Of a DNA stretch of 64,000 nucleotides, positions 63,886-64,000 are shown in pieces. The DNA is from Chitinophaga chungangae. Its GTDB lineage: Bacteria; Bacteroidota; Bacteroidia; Chitinophagales; Chitinophagaceae. The notes beneath the pieces are model-generated. The model was not told the DNA's origin. It saw only the letters and a program-made list of their open reading frames with translations, and made no database searches. Every line of letters starts with the position of its first letter. Position 1 is the stretch's first letter. The position numbers and the translations under genes were made by a program. Where the stretch lies: NCBI RefSeq assembly GCF_017742215.1, contig NZ_JAGHKP010000002.1, positions 902,737 to 966,736 of the forward strand, in the 5' to 3' direction.

Positions 63886-64000
63886 ATGGCATATGATATG
63901 TTAAGCGATCAAACAGAATGCCGGTTCTGCAACAAATTCCTGGGCGAGATATTTTCCGCCGCTACGCCTGAACATGTAGCGGAGATAGCCAATGCCAAAA
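63886..64000 (+). CDS. Possible Crp/Fnr-type regulator, N-terminal fragment
   Basis: The first 38 codons of a gene cut by the window end. The product begins MAYDMLSDQTECRFCNKFLG and then EIFSAATPEHVAEIANAK. The Cys-x2-Cys followed by a helix with SAATPEH resembles the N-terminal region of FNR-like members of the Crp/Fnr family, but the core is not in view. It is divergent from the pseudouridine synthase gene and has a strong promoter. Confidence 0.5.
   Translation, partial: MAYDMLSDQTECRFCNKFLGEIFSAATPEHVAEIANAK

Overview
The window looks like a chromosomal segment of a Bacteroidota bacterium, most likely family Chitinophagaceae (Chitinophaga or a relative). The evidence is the gliding lipoprotein GldH, a GLPGLI protein paired with an OMP_b-brl_3 outer-membrane barrel, BatD/BatE, the futalosine menaquinone enzyme MqnC, GldH next to a two-component pair, moderately GC-rich coding sequence, and promoters of the Bacteroidota type (TTG, about 19 bases, TAnnTTTG) with no clear Shine-Dalgarno sequences. 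Almost all of it is ordinary core genome. No phage, transposon, CRISPR array, rRNA or tRNA was seen.

Layout. 1-2100: end of gcvT, an SRPBCC protein, a comB-like phosphatase and DoxX. 2385-12062: a SNF2 helicase with two SWIM zinc fingers, a convergent two-component system, and a divergent GLPGLI/outer-membrane barrel pair. 12069-22653: housekeeping and hypothetical genes (small membrane protein, Tat-type hydroxypyruvate isomerase-like protein, GNAT, lipoprotein, mqnC, a retropepsin/PDZ protein, a pair of M16 peptidases, holin-like protein, D-aminoacylase, NTF2-like). 22744-25793: an aminotransferase, KdsB and an iron-type alcohol dehydrogenase, which match the kdnA-kdsB-kdnB set for 8-amino-Kdo. 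25842-27981: a hypothetical protein, truncated hemoglobin and an MFS transporter. 28081-34609: a thiamine operon read right to left (TPP riboswitch, thiS, thiC, a TenI-like gene, thiD, thiE, thiG, thiH). 34699-39385: lipocalin-like lipoprotein, small membrane protein, sterol desaturase-family protein, dnaN and an aminotransferase.

39440-40722 is the one clearly atypical stretch. It is AT-rich and holds a HEPN-domain gene broken by one frameshift, an overlapping gene of unknown function and about 500 bases of noncoding DNA. 40723-47720 carries two tandem TetR regulators and a TolC/adaptor/RND efflux operon with a strong terminator. 47745-53273 holds proC, a NUMOD4/HNH-like gene behind dusB, and a membrane-lipid cluster (CPBP protease, DUF2007, cdsA, psd). 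53319-58119 holds two small genes, yjjG, an SDR gene and batD-batE. 58124-63826 is mostly signalling and envelope genes on the minus strand (LytTR/LytS pair, OmpR/histidine-kinase pair, gldH, yicC, a pseudouridine synthase). The window ends in the start of a possible Crp/Fnr regulator.

The most interesting points are the Kdo8N gene set, the frameshifted HEPN gene with its unknown partner, a perfect 15-bp inverted repeat that brackets the thiS start codon just downstream of the TPP riboswitch, and an unannotated 35-codon ORF coupled to a small Cys-containing secreted protein. No convincing completely new system was found.
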